NCBI GenBank assembly: GCA_963383645.1
Contig: OY726572.1
Span: 67,773,738-67,837,737 of the forward strand
Direction of reading: 5' to 3'
Source: Muscardinus avellanarius
Taxonomy: Eukaryota; Chordata; Mammalia; Rodentia; Gliridae
Length of the DNA stretch: 64,000 nt
Of the stretch, positions 11,288 to 22,984 are shown one piece after another. The stretch's first letter is position 1, and the number at the start of each line of letters is the position of its first letter. The notes beneath the pieces are model-generated. The model was not told where the DNA came from and ran no database searches. It saw only the letters and a program-made list of their open reading frames with translations. Made by a program: the position numbers and the translations under genes.

Positions 11288-11926
11288 TTGTTTTGTTTTG
11301 TAGTACTGGAGATTGAACCCAGAGACATTCTACCTCTGAGCTATACCTCCAGCCCTATGTTATTATTCCTTTTTATTTTGGTGGTACTGGGGGTGGAACT
11401 CAGAGGCTTTCTACCTCCGGGCTATACTCCCAGACCTTTTTTCTTTTTGGAAACAGGGTCTCACTAAGTTGCTGAAAGCCTCACTAAGTAGCTGAGGCTG
11501 GCTTCGAACCTGTGTGATCCTCCTGTCTCAGCCTCCCAAGCGCGGGGATAACAAGCGTGCGCCACCACGCCCAGCTTATTTCTTTTTATTTCTTTTTCTT
11601 TTTATTTTTTTGTGGTACTGGGGTGAAACCCAGAGGCTTTCTACCTCCAGGCTATACTCCCAGACCTATTTTATACTTTATTTGGAAACAGGGTCTCACT
11701 AAGTTGCTGAGAGCCTCACTAAGTAGCTGAGGCTGGCTTCAAACCTGTGGGATCCTCCTGTCACAAGCGTGTGCCACCACGCCCGGCTCATTTCTTTTTA
11801 TTTTGAAACATGGTCTTTCTAAGTTGTTGAGGGCTTAAGTTGCTAAGGCAGGCCTTGAACCCGTGATCCTTTTGTCTCAGCCTCCCAAGTACTGGACTTT
11901 CAGGTGTGCACCACCACGCCTGGCTC
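11288..11926 (-). repeat. Four minus-strand SINE pieces in tandem
   Basis: ID half 11288-11356, type II copies 11368-11576 and 11580-11788, and a B1 half 11789-11926. The two type II copies are very alike and end in near-identical B1 heads. Confidence 0.85.
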
Positions 11927-12251
11927 ACGGTAGGCTTTTATGCTCCAAGGTCTGTCCAAGGTGGTCAAAAGGAGAGTAGAAGTGTTGGGTAGAGTTCTGA
12001 TAGCAAAGGCAGGAGGCCTGACTTTCCCTTCACCTTCTCCTGTCTGCATCCCAAAGCCGTTAAGGGTTCAGCTGGAAGGAAAGCTTGGGAAAGGGCCATG
12101 GTAGGTGCATGCCTGGACAGTAAGTGGGCTGCTGCTTCCCGAAGAAGATCCTTTATGGGAAGGGAAGCTAAGATAGCAACGAGCCCCTGGCAAGGCCTGC
12201 TCCAGGTGTATTTCAGCCAGGTGCTGAGATGCTTTTGACCCTGAAAACATG

Positions 12252-12465
12252 TAACTTTTGTGTGTGTGTGTGTGGGACTGGGGATGGAACCCAGGGGCAT
12301 TCTACCTCAGAGCTACACTCCCTGCCCTATTTTTTATTTTGAAACAGTCTCACTGAGTTGCAAAGAGCCTCACTAAGTAGCTGAGGCTGTTCATGAACCG
12401 CGATCCTCCTGTCTCAGCCTCTCCAATGCTGGGATTACAACCGTGCACCACCATGCCCAGATCAG
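12252..12465 (-). repeat. SINE composite, type I
   Basis: (GT)n tail, ID half, linker complement 'tattttttattttgaaaca' and a B1 half ending 'accaccatgcccag'. Confidence 0.85.
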
Positions 12466-12670
12466 CATGTAACTTTTGAACAGACACACTGGCACTGGCT
12501 GGAGCCTCTGTGACAGCAAATGCTGGGAATTCACAAACAGCACTGAAATACTGCAGCCTTTTTCTGCTGTGGCTATTGCCTAGGGCTCCCTCTAGCTGCC
12601 AAATCTGTTTCTCACTTCCTGATAGGAAACCTTTCCAAACAGTTCCATTAAGCTCAAGTGCCTTAATTCT

Positions 12671-12887
12671 TTTTTTTTTTTTTTTTGTGGTACTAGGGGT
12701 GGAACCCAGAGGCTTTCTATCTCCGGGTTATACTCCCAGACCTATTTTCTATTGTATTTGGAAACAGGGTCTCACTAAGTTGCTGAGAACCTCACTAAGT
12801 AGCTGAGGCTGGCTTCGAACCTGTGCGATTCTCCTGTCTCAGCTTCCCAAGCGTGGGGATTACAAGCGTGCGCCACCATGCCCGGCT
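12671..12887 (-). repeat. SINE type II with a 17-bp TSD
   Basis: A full copy flanked by exact copies of 'tcaagtgccttaattct' at 12654-12670 and 12888-12904. The perfect TSD marks a recent insertion. Confidence 0.92.
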
Positions 12888-12928
12888 TCAAGTGCCTTAA
12901 TTCTGAGGTTGAAAAATAAGCACTGGCT

Positions 12929-13149
12929 GCCAGGCGTGGTAGCCGACGCTTGTAATCCCCGGGCTTGGGAGGCAGAGACAGGAGGATCACGCAGGTTCAA
13001 AGCCAGCCGTGCTGGCTTAAGAGACCCTGTTTCCACATAAAAGAGTATAAGAATAAGTCTGGGAGTGTAACCCGTGGGAGTATAGCCAGAGGTAGAGGGG
13101 CTTCCAGGAACCCCAGTACTACCAAAAAAAAAAAAAAAAAAAAAAAAAA

Positions 13150-13181
<32 letters not shown>

Positions 13182-13192
13182 AAAAGAAAAAG
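12929..13192 (+). repeat. SINE type III with TSD and a GAAA-expanded tail
   Basis: Flanked by 'aagcactggct' at 12918-12928 and 13193-13203. Its middle carries the type III hairpin, AAGCCAGC-CGT-GCTGGCTT. The A tail has expanded into (GAAA)n at about 13152-13182. Confidence 0.92.
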
Positions 13193-13249
13193 AAGCACTG
13201 GCTTTGGAATCATTTAGTTGCCCAGGGAGTAACCTACCTTGGGCTCTCA

Positions 13250-13251
<2 letters not shown>

Positions 13252-13291
<40 letters not shown>
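13252..13291 (+). repeat. (GT)n microsatellite
   Basis: About 20 GT units, directly joined to the 3' end of the following minus-strand SINE. Confidence 0.95.
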
Positions 13292-13295
<4 letters not shown>

Positions 13296-13464
13296 GGGGA
13301 TGGAACCCAGGGGCATTCTACCTCGGAGCTCTACCCCCAGCCCTATTTTTTATTTTTTATTTTGAAACAGCATCTCACGGAGTTGCAAAGAACCTAAGTA
13401 GCTGAGGCTGGCTGTCTCAGCCTCCTGAATGCTGGGATACCAGCGTGTGCCACCATGCCTGGCT
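13292..13464 (-). repeat. SINE type I, minus strand
   Basis: ID half, linker complement and a shortened B1 half. The (GT)n before it replaces the A tail. Confidence 0.85.
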
Positions 13465-13789
13465 TGCTCCCTCATCTTTGAAATGAGGTTTATGCTTGCA
13501 TCACTTGAAACTGTGAGAATTAAGGAGAACAACATATGCACGGTGTTTATCACCTTCAACCGCTTCCTAGTTTCAGAAACACCCTAGCCCTTAGGTCAGC
13601 TGTGATTAAATATTTATTGAATGCCTACTATGTGTCACGGTGCCCTATAGGTCTTCTTGACGGTAGGTGTGTAATCCCATGAGTACGGGAATCTCTTTTG
13701 TCTTCTAGCACATAATGTCCTGGGAGAGAGACGTTGGGGGATTCAAGGCTCAGGAGCTTATACGGCAGATTCAGCACAATAATTCAGCA
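13465..13789. other. Downstream flank of EGR4
   Basis: Unique sequence with a possible MIR/L2 scrap at about 13605-13680 ('aaatatttattgaatgccta'). The EGR4 transcript is predicted to end at the right edge of this stretch. Confidence 0.5.
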
Positions 13790-14341
13790 TAAGAATATTT
13801 TAGCACAATGATTTTAATTGCAAAAATAAACAGTTTTGTCAACTGCTTGATAGTAGCGTCTGCTTTACAAAAATTAACAACAACAAAATGGAAATAACCC
13901 CAAAGCAAAACGTAACATCCAAAGGCTGCTGGAAACGACATTGCTGTACAAAGTCCCGCGCGAGACCCGCTCGGCGCAGCCCTAGCCTGTCATTGGGGGT
14001 TTAGAGGAGGGCGTGGGGGCGTGCGCCAGTAAAAAAACAAAAAACAAAAAAACCAGAAAACAGTCTTGAGTCCCAAGTAAGTTCCTACTCAGTGGGTGGC
14101 CTGAGAGGACTTTCCCCAAAGCGTGATTGGCGGGGAGTACAGCGCCCGGACAGCCGGAGCTATCCACGAGACTGGTGCTGAACCGGGCGTGTGCTGCGGG
14201 CGCTTCAAGGGAACTGGAAGCGGGACCAGAGGCCGCCCGGGGCGTGCGAGGCAGAGGTGGGAAGAAGAGCGGGAAGGGGCGCCGGCCGGACCTTGTGCGC
14301 GCCGAGTGGCGGCGCCCCAACCTACAAGACCCAGCTCCTGC
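13790..14341 (-). other. EGR4: EGR4 3' untranslated region
   Basis: Runs from the stop codon at 14342-14344 to a predicted cleavage site near 13790. A minus-strand ATTAAA poly(A) signal sits at 13813-13818. The untranslated region becomes AT-rich and U-rich towards its end, with T-run words typical of short-lived immediate-early mRNAs. The exact end is inferred. Confidence 0.65.
13813..13818 (-). terminator. EGR4: EGR4 poly(A) signal (ATTAAA)
   Basis: The minus strand reads ATTAAA, the commonest variant of AATAAA, about 525 nt after the stop codon. No canonical AATAAA was found in the 3' UTR. Confidence 0.55.
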
Positions 14342-16019
<1,678 letters not shown>

Positions 16020-16155
16020 CTCCAGGGTGGCCGGCGGCCGCGGGAGCGTCTCTGGCGGGCAGCCGAGGCAGCTCCGGACTGGGTTCGGCGCCACAGCCTT
16101 CGGTGGACTTCACGAGGACCGCGTCGGGGCTGGAAAACTCGCTGAGGTGGAGCAT
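16020..16155 (-). CDS. EGR4: EGR4 exon 1: amino-terminal coding exon
   Basis: Encodes residues 1-45 (start MLHLSEFSSPDAVLVKSTEG) plus the first base of codon 46, split by the intron. This start is chosen because it lies downstream of the TATA box and matches the short human EGR4 form. A longer form in some databases begins at an in-frame ATG at 16464 (MAVARG...), adding 103 residues. The frame is open there too, and even to 16710, so open-frame evidence cannot decide. However, that longer start lies upstream of the TATA box and would need a different promoter. Confidence 0.9.
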
Positions 16156-16380
16156 GGCGCGGTGGCGGCTGCGGGGCGCCCGCGGCCTCGCCCGCTGGGT
16201 CTGGGGGCTCGCAGGCTGCGCGGAGGCCGGCGGTCGGGGCGCCCCGCGGCGCGCAGACCCGGGCGCCCGAGCTCCTGGCCTCGGGCGCTCACCTCTGGGT
16301 GCAGGGTCGGGGGGCCGCGGCGCCCTGGCTCGCCCGCACCCGCCTCGGGCGGCGGCTCCTCGCCTCTCCAAAGCGCAGCC
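16156..16380 (-). other. EGR4: EGR4 5' untranslated region
   Basis: Inferred leader between a start site about 28 bp downstream of the TATA box (near 16380) and the ATG at 16155. It is about 225 nt and very GC-rich. Confidence 0.6.
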
Positions 16381-16407
16381 GGGCTCCCCCAACCCACAGC
16401 CCCCCCA

Positions 16408-16415
16408 CTTATATA
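16408..16415 (-). promoter_or_regulatory. EGR4: EGR4 TATA box
   Basis: The minus strand reads TATATAAG within an otherwise GC-rich promoter. It is correctly oriented, about 253 bp before the MLHLSEF start codon. Confidence 0.8.
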
Positions 16416-16490
16416 GCTGCGGCGGCGCCGGCTCCGGGCTTCCGACTCCCCGGGCCACTGCCATTTCGGGAGGCCCCGGCCCTGCCGCCG

Positions 16491-16498
16491 TGACGTAA
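16491..16498. promoter_or_regulatory. CRE-like element 1
   Basis: TGACGTAA, a CREB/ATF site variant, about 80 bp upstream of the TATA box. Calcium/cAMP induction through CREB is well known for this gene class. Confidence 0.55.
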
Positions 16499-16502
16499 AT
16501 GC

Positions 16503-16523
16503 CCAAACATGGACACAGGATGT
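16503..16523. promoter_or_regulatory. Serum-response-like element: CArG-like box plus ETS motif
   Basis: CCAAACATGG (16503-16512, one base off CC(A/T)6GG) is followed two bases later by ACAGGATGT (16515-16523), an ETS/TCF core. The pairing resembles SRF-TCF elements of FOS and EGR1. SRF binding is inferred. Confidence 0.5.
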
Positions 16524-16558
16524 GTGCCGGGGACTCCCGAAAAGGAAAGCTCGGGCTG

Positions 16559-16566
16559 TGACGTCG
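16559..16566. promoter_or_regulatory. CRE-like element 2
   Basis: TGACGTCG, 7 of 8 bases of the palindromic CRE, 60 bp upstream of CRE-like element 1. Confidence 0.55.
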
Positions 16567-16624
16567 CCGCCGCCACCGCCGCCGGGCCCGCGCCGCTGCG
16601 TGCGCGCGCGCTCCCGAGCCAGGA

Positions 16625-16633
16625 GCGGGGGCG
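16625..16633 (+). promoter_or_regulatory. EGR consensus site in the EGR4 promoter
   Basis: Exact GCGGGGGCG about 210 bp upstream of the TATA box. It fits the reported autoregulation of EGR4 but may also bind EGR1 or Sp factors. Confidence 0.5.
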
Positions 16634-16685
16634 CGCAGGGCCGCGGGGCCGCGCGGCCTGCGCTGGGCTGCCGCTTCCCGCCCCA

Positions 16686-16757
16686 GGCCGAGACCCAGGC
16701 GCGGTGGCACGTGGGCTTTGAGAGCCCACAGTCTGGGGTTCGAATCCCCCCTCGGTG
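16686..16757 (+). other. tRNA-like cloverleaf sequence, not a called tRNA gene
   Basis: A B-box-like GGTTCGAATCC (16737-16747) sits in a T arm. A 5-bp stem TGGGC/GCCCA with a 7-base loop (16112-offset: 16712-16728 in window terms) imitates an anticodon arm, and GCCGAG/CTCGGT close an acceptor-like stem. No acceptable A box is present at the right place, so this may be a chance fold of GC-rich DNA. Confidence 0.25.
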
Positions 16758-16769
16758 TTATGCGCCTAA

Positions 16770-17049
16770 ACTGAATCGGCTGCGGACAGAAATTGAGTTA
16801 GAGAGCATGAAATTCCAGGCACACTCAGTAAGCCGTAGAGATAACTACCATTATTTATGGCTTTTGCGCATGCTTGTTTTTCCATTTGCGTAAGGTCGTT
16901 TTTTTGTTTATTTCTGCTAGGAATTTAAGTTAAAAAGGAACATAATCCAGTACTTGCTAATGAGGTAAAAGTCAATTAATACCGAAGAGTATTTTAAATG
17001 GAAAATATTGCCCCGACCACTTCAGTCTGACCTTTTGAGGTAGCCACAT
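16770..17049. other. AT-rich stretch beyond the EGR4 island
   Basis: GC content drops sharply at about 16.77 kb. No gene or repeat is recognised. Confidence 0.5.
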
Positions 17050-17460
17050 TTAAGTCTCTTGAGTGTTTTTTTTTTTCAGAAAAATTATGCATATGCAAAC
17101 CTACACACTTTTCTGCAATAAAATTTTCTTATGTAAAGTAGCTGAGAGATTGTACCATGTTTGAACACAAAGATTTAGTTGCTCTTTGCTAAAGCTGTAT
17201 AGTACTCCCTTTGTTAGGGAGAGTCATAAGTTAGCCATTTGGTCCCCTATCCATAAGCACGTAATTAGTTTCCAACCTTTTGCTTTTTCCTATGTTGTTT
17301 AAGACAACTTCTTTCATTATATAAATGTAAGCATATTTGTAGGATGTATTCCTGTGAGTTTAAATATAGGCCAAAAGATATTTGAAATTTTGTTAGCCAA
17401 TTGGCAATTTGTCCTCCAGAGCCAATTCTTGTTCTCTATTTCCTCTCCCATAGGGAACTT
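17050..17460 (-). repeat. Old L1 3' fragment (L1M-like)
   Basis: The plus strand carries the antisense landmarks 'gctgtatagtactccc', 'gtaggatgtattcctgtgag' and 'ccaattggcaatttgtcctc', which follow the order of mammalian L1M 3' ends. It is heavily diverged. Confidence 0.6.
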
Positions 17461-17475
17461 CCCTTGGCTTCTGTA

Positions 17476-17478
<3 letters not shown>

Positions 17479-17529
<51 letters not shown>
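17479..17529 (+). repeat. (TA)n microsatellite
   Basis: About 25 uninterrupted TA units. Confidence 0.95.
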
Positions 17530-17533
<4 letters not shown>

Positions 17534-17607
17534 TTTTCCTTTTCTATAAATGAAGGGAGATTGTTCCCAGAATTATCTGGCTTCTGAGGGGGAAAAAAAA
17601 TTCCTAG

Positions 17608-17806
17608 CCAGGAGTGGTGGCACACACCTGTAATCCCAGTATTTCAGAGGCTGAGACCAGAGGATTAGAGGCTTGAGGCCAGTCTTAGCAATTTAGTGAA
17701 ATTGTTAGCAATTTAGCAAGATTTTGTTTCAAAGTAAAAGTAAGGACCGAGGGTATAGTTTGAAGGTAGAATACTCCTGAGTTTAAGCCCCAGTACCCCC
17801 ACAAAA
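17608..17806 (+). repeat. SINE composite, diverged
   Basis: B1 head 'tagccaggagtggtggcac', odd linker 'caaagtaaaagtaaggac' and an ID half with 'ggtagaatactcctgag'. Confidence 0.8.
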
Positions 17807-17952
17807 ATCTCTATCTCTAAGGATACTGTGAATCTTGACTGTAGAAACATCATTGTTAACTAACAAAGAAGTCTGCCTGCCTACACTTACTGTCTCTCTT
17901 CTGCTATCGTTTTCTCTCTGCCCCGTTTTCACATATTCATATTCTCTCTCAG

Positions 17953-18370
17953 CCCAGAGACTGAACCTAGAGTCATTCTGCCTCCAAGCTACACCCCAAG
18001 CCCTTTTTATTTTTGAAACAGGGTCTCATTAAATTGCTGAGGGTCAAGCCGGGTGTGGTGGCACATGCCAGAAATCCCAGTACTTGAGAAGCTGAGACAG
18101 GAGGAGCCAGGTTCGAGGCCAGGCTCAACTACTTAGCGAGGCCCTGTTTCAAAAATAAAGAATTAAAAAATTGGGCTGGGACAATTTTGGGGGGGGGGTA
18201 GCCCAGAAGTAGAATGCCCCTGGGTTCAATCCCCAGCACCACAAAAAAAATTAATAAAAAATAAATAAATTGCTGAAGTTCTTGCTAAGTTGCTGAGGCT
18301 GGCCTTGAACCATGATACTCCTGTCTTAGCTTCCCAGGTATTGGTGTTACATGAGGAGCCATGGTGCCTC
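17953..18370. repeat. Minus-strand SINE split by a plus-strand SINE
   Basis: The outer copy covers 17953-18040 and 18267-18370; the inner copy 18041-18266. 'aaattgctga' at 18031-18040 and 18267-18276 is the TSD of the inner insertion. Confidence 0.85.
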
Positions 18371-18443
18371 AGTATTAATTTCATCTTAGCTTGCTTAACT
18401 CCTTTTTGGAACCAGCCAAATGAGGGGATTGAATAATACATGG

Positions 18444-18445
<2 letters not shown>

Positions 18446-18486
<41 letters not shown>
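18446..18486 (+). repeat. (AC)n microsatellite
   Basis: About 20 AC units. Confidence 0.95.
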
Positions 18487-18493
<7 letters not shown>

Positions 18494-19812
18494 ATTCCTG
18501 AGACTCAGGGTGTTGGAAGGTCAGGAGGGCAGGTCTGGGGTTCCCCCTCTCTTTTCTATTCATGAAATGGAAACAAACCCCTTTGGGTTTGGTGGGCTAC
18601 AGTGTGCCTGTTATTGTATCTCCCAGCCTTCTCCCACCCCACTCTCCTTTTTTAAGAGGGTCTCAAGAATGCTCAAACCCCATTCTATCCTTTGTTCATT
18701 ATGCAAACATCCATTTATTCAGATTTTCAAGGTCCATTCATTCAGTATTCATTCCCTAAGTGGCTATTAGGAGCCAGATGGTAGATTTTAGTTTTTCTTC
18801 TACCGGAGAAGCCCACCTCCACTCCTAGCTCCCCCACCCCACAATGGCCTACGAAAGTGTTCACAGAATACACCCCATCACACAATCACCTGCAAAACAT
18901 ATGCTGACATATTTACAGTGCATCTTCTCCTCGAGTCTGCAAAAATATGCAGAAATTTTCATAGTCATGCACATGTAGCCTATCCTAATAAATGGCCACA
19001 GATATGGTGGCCACAGATTAGCAGCATGTATATATGTACGTAGGAGATGAAAAAACCTAGCACTTGTCTATAAAGATCAGACACATGCAGCACTGTTTTC
19101 CTGACTTTATTTCAGATGCAGGTTTGATTTGAATCCAAATGCATCGCCAAGGCCAGGTGAGCCCACATCAGACGCGCAGGGCACACAGATCTACGCTGGC
19201 ATCTTGCTGCCTGGGAGGGAGGGGTGGGGGAGGGGGGAGTTTGCCTGGGCTGGTGTCCAGGGCTCCCCAGGTCGCCCCGTCGGGCCAGATTGGCTAGCCC
19301 CAGGTTGCCCATCCCTTCTGCTGTTCTTCCCTCTGCCACAGCATTCCTCCTACTTCTTAGTCATGGATAATTCCTCTAGTCCTTTAGTGAGGTGCCAGGC
19401 CATTCCTGTTCTCTGCCAAGGGCTGTTGGGCTAGGTCTGTGCCAAGTCAAGGGTCCAAGTCACCCTAACTTGCTCTTATTAGAGGCCAGGACTGGGGGCA
19501 GGACTAGGAAGTAGGAGTGATTAGGAGAGGAGATGGGGTGGGGACAGTTTGTGCTCTGTGGGTGTGGGTGGGATGAGTCTCACTCACATCCCTGTGTACT
19601 GGCCTTTAGTGGACACACACACACTCACACTTGCAGGCAAAATGGCAGCCTCTGGAGGGCAATTTACATATATATATTTGATTCCTGTATATATATATAT
19701 ATATGTATAGGATATTGGGGGGATATTTGGAGTGGGATGGGGGAGCTGAATGTTTTGTAACCTTTCCCAGTTTGATCCCTCTTCTACCCCAACTTTTAAA
19801 AGCTTAAAAAGA
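18487..19812. other. SINE-free stretch, no gene recognised
   Basis: Over 1.3 kb without SINEs. It holds pyrimidine-rich unique sequence, short (CA) and (TA) runs near 19617-19636 and 19668-19704, and no splice-flanked frame. It might contain conserved non-coding DNA. Confidence 0.4.
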
Positions 19813-20021
19813 AAGCAGGGCATGATGGTACACACTTGTAATCCCAGCATTTGGAAGGCTGAGACAGGAGGATCATGGTTCCCAGGCAGCCTCAGCTACT
19901 TAGTGAGGCCCTTTGTAACTCAGTGAGACCCTGTTTCAAAATAAAGAATAAAAATAAGGGCTGAGGGTATAGTTTAGAGGTAGAATGCTCCTGGGTTCAA
20001 TCCTCAGTATTAAAAAAAAAG
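19813..20021 (+). repeat. SINE type I
   Basis: Complete B1 half, linker 'caaaataaagaataaaaat', ID half and A9 tail. Confidence 0.87.
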
Positions 20022-20125
20022 ATTCTGGGCCCAGATGGAATAAAGGCCTTTGGGAGAGAGTGGAAGAGAGAAGGGCTTAAATCTATGAGCTTTACTTAAA
20101 TCATACTTCAAATATAAAACACACA

Positions 20126-20352
20126 TTTAGCTGAGCATACTTGTAATCTCGGTACTTGGGAGACGGAGACAGGGGGATCACAGGTTTAAAACCAGCCTCA
20201 GCAACTTAGTGAGACCCTCTCCAACCTTGTAAGACCCTGTTTCAAAATTTAAAAAAATTAAAAAAATTTAAAAAAATAGGGCTGAGGGTATAGTTCAGAG
20301 GTAGAATATCCCTGGGTTCAATCCCCAGCATCGCAAAAAATAAATAAACAAA
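20126..20352 (+). repeat. SINE composite
   Basis: B1 head shortened ('gctgagcatacttgtaat'), a linker of repeated (A4-6 T3) words, ID half, and a tail with AAAT units. Confidence 0.82.
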
Positions 20353-20650
20353 AATGTAAAAAAACACAGATACAGAAGGGAAGCAAGGGAAATCGCATAT
20401 GCTGAGCACTTGACAAACATTAGATTGTTTAATCATTGCAAGCGTCTTTAGAGTAAGGAATTGTAGATTGATCCTTGCATAGCTTTTCTAATAGGATGGG
20501 ATGTGCAAACTCAGTCTGGCCAGCTTTCATCCCTGCAAAAATTCCCTGGAGCCGTGGCTAGCACGCCGTGGGTCACAAGAGATGCATGCTGAGGAGGAGT
20601 CTTTACAAGGTCCTGAGGGGCTGTTGTGGAAGTTGTTGTTAGTGGTGATG

Positions 20651-20651
<1 letters not shown>

Positions 20652-20685
<34 letters not shown>
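20652..20685 (+). repeat. (GT)n microsatellite
   Basis: About 17 GT units in unique sequence. Confidence 0.95.
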
Positions 20686-20686
<1 letters not shown>

Positions 20687-20764
20687 CTGCTGGAGAGTGA
20701 GAGGGGATTTTATGTTTTCATGCGGACAGAGGATGGGAGGAGATTTTATTTCCTAGACAAGCAA

Positions 20765-21300
20765 TGAACACATACTTGCTGAATGAATTAATGAATGAAC
20801 AAATTCATTCACCAAATATTCATTGAGCAGCGCCCCATGGAAGGTGCTGCGCAGGCCCTTCAGATGCGAAGCTGCAGCGCCTGGGACTGGAAGCTCCACA
20901 CCCAGGAGGCGGCGGGAAGGCAGCCTCTCTTCTCTTGCTCTCTCTCGGGGAAGGGCCCAGCCCCTGTCATAGCTCTGGTAGAGCTGTTGTTCCCTCCCGC
21001 ACACCCCACCTTGATCTTTCTGCTCTAAATATCATTGTGTTCAAATAATAGTGTACAAATTTAAAAAGACTCCAAGAAGACAGCTGCCAGGGAGTATTAA
21101 TCATGAAGAGACCAGTGCTCCGTCTCCATGGCGACTCCAGACAGAGAACTGAAGAGCAGTTCCACGTCCCACTTCCTGGGGCCCTGGAGATGCAGGGAGG
21201 CTGCATTCTTCACCCCGTCTTTCCTCTCTACCTCTCCCCTCTTCTCTCCTAGCCGCCCTATCGTCTCCCTTTCTTTTCCTCTTCTTAAAAATTTTATTTA
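20765..21300. other. SINE-free island, candidate conserved element
   Basis: Unique, moderately GC-rich sequence. It contains an RFX X-box-like palindrome at 21122-21135 (GTCTCC-ATGGCGAC), an AT-rich patch 'ctctaaatatcattgtg' and homeodomain-like TTAATCAT. There is no coding potential beyond short frames. Confidence 0.35.
21122..21135. promoter_or_regulatory. RFX X-box-like site
   Basis: GTCTCCATGGCGAC resembles the palindromic RFX target GTTGCCATGGCAAC at 11 of 14 positions. Confidence 0.35.
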
Positions 21301-21611
21301 ATAGCTGGGTTAGAGGCAGCACCTGGTTCTCAGACTGACAAAGAACAAGGCCAAGAGACAGCAGCAGAGGCAGGCACCAAGTTAGCCTCCAGCTTCGGCC
21401 TCTGCAGAGCCCATCTTTCCTCTCAAGCCCCCTGCAGTGTCCCAGGCTTCAGTAACCACTAGGGCAGAAGGAGTCCCATCATCTGCCCCTCAAGCAAGGG
21501 ACCCACCGTTGGGGTCCTTTTTTCTGTATTCCCCTCCCCATCTTCCCTGCCCCAGTCGAGTCATTGGTTTTGGTTTGGGTCATTATCATTATTAATTATT
21601 ATTATTATCAT
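21301..21611. other. Unique stretch, no gene seen
   Basis: Non-repetitive until an ATT-rich patch at about 21582-21610 that leads into the SINE block. Confidence 0.45.
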
Positions 21612-22918
21612 GTGTATGTGAAGGGGGTATTGGGGATTGAACCCAAGGGCATTCTACCCCTAGCCTGATTTTATTTTATTAAATTTTTGTGTGTGTGTGT
21701 GGTACTGGGGATTAAACCCAGGTACACTACCTGTCAGCTACACCCCTGGTCCTTTTAATTTTTTTATTTGAAATGAGGTCTCACTAGGTTGCTGAGGCTG
21801 TCCTTGAACTTGCCATCCTCCTGTCTCAACCTCCCAAGTACTGGGATTACAGGTGTGCACTACCACATTCAACCTGATTTTATTTTATTTTTTATTATTA
21901 TTTTTTGGTACTAAGGATGGAACCCAGGGGCATTCTACCTCCATGTGACACCCCTTCTAGTCCTATTTTTTATTCTTTATTTGGAAACAGGGTCTCCCTG
22001 AGTTGCAAAGGGCCTCACTAAGTAGATGAGGCTGTTCGCAAACTGCAATTCTTCTGTCTCAGCCTCCCAATTAATTTTATTTTTTATTTTGAAATAGGGT
22101 CTCACTAAGTTGCCAGGGGTGACTTTGTACCTGTGATCCTCCTGTCTCAGCCTCCCAAGTATGTTATTATTATTATTGTTGTTGTTATTATTTTTGCAGT
22201 ACTAGGGATGGGACTTAGGGGCATTGTACCTCCAAGCTACACCCTAGCCCTTCTTTTTTTTAGTCTTTTTATTATTTATTTTGCAGTACTGGGGATGGAA
22301 CTCAGGGGCATTGTACCTCCAAGCTACACCCTAGCCCTTCTTTTTTTTTAGTCTTTTTATTATATATTTTGCAGTACTGGGAATGGAACCCAGGGACATT
22401 CTACCTCTGAGATATGCATCCAGCCCTATGTTTTACTCTTTATTTTGAAATAGGGTCTCACTGAGTTGCAAAGGGCCTCACTAAATAGCAGCTGAGGCTG
22501 TCTGTGAACCGCGATCCTCCTGTCTCAGCCTCTCAAATGCTGAGATTACAAGCATGAACCACCACACCTGGCTTATTTTTCCCTTTGAAAAAAAAAAGTC
22601 TCCCTAAGTTACTGCACATGACCTCGAGTTTGTGATCCTTCTGTCTTAGTCTCCCAAGTACTGGGATTATAGGCATGTGGCACTGCACCTGTCTTAAGTA
22701 AGATTTTTGTGTGTGTATTGTAGTCCTGGGGGTGGAACCCAGGGGCATTCTACCTCTGAGCTATACCTCCAGCCCTATTTTGTTTTTATTTTGAAATAAG
22801 GTCTCTCTAGGCTGATGAGAGTCTTACTACTTTCTGAGGCTGTCCTTAAACCTGCGATCCTCCTCTCTTAGCCTCCCAAGTAGTAGGATTACAGGCATGC
22901 CTCACCACATCTGGCTCT
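21612..22918 (-). repeat. 1.3-kb block of stacked minus-strand SINEs
   Basis: ID half 21612-21671, composite 21688-21873, composite 21880-22073, B1 half 22078-22163, two near-identical ID halves 22194-22258 and 22281-22349, composite 22370-22574, B1 half 22580-22695 and composite 22707-22918. All share one orientation. Confidence 0.85.
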
Positions 22919-22984
22919 TACAGACTTTTATATGTACTTGGTATACTGATGTCCTAGCATTTCAGTACAATAGTTGTGAGCTAT

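Noticed and set aside
21612..22918. CRISPR-like or satellite array
   Set aside because: The regular repetition is due to stacked minus-strand SINE copies of unequal length and divergence; no spacers and no fixed repeat.
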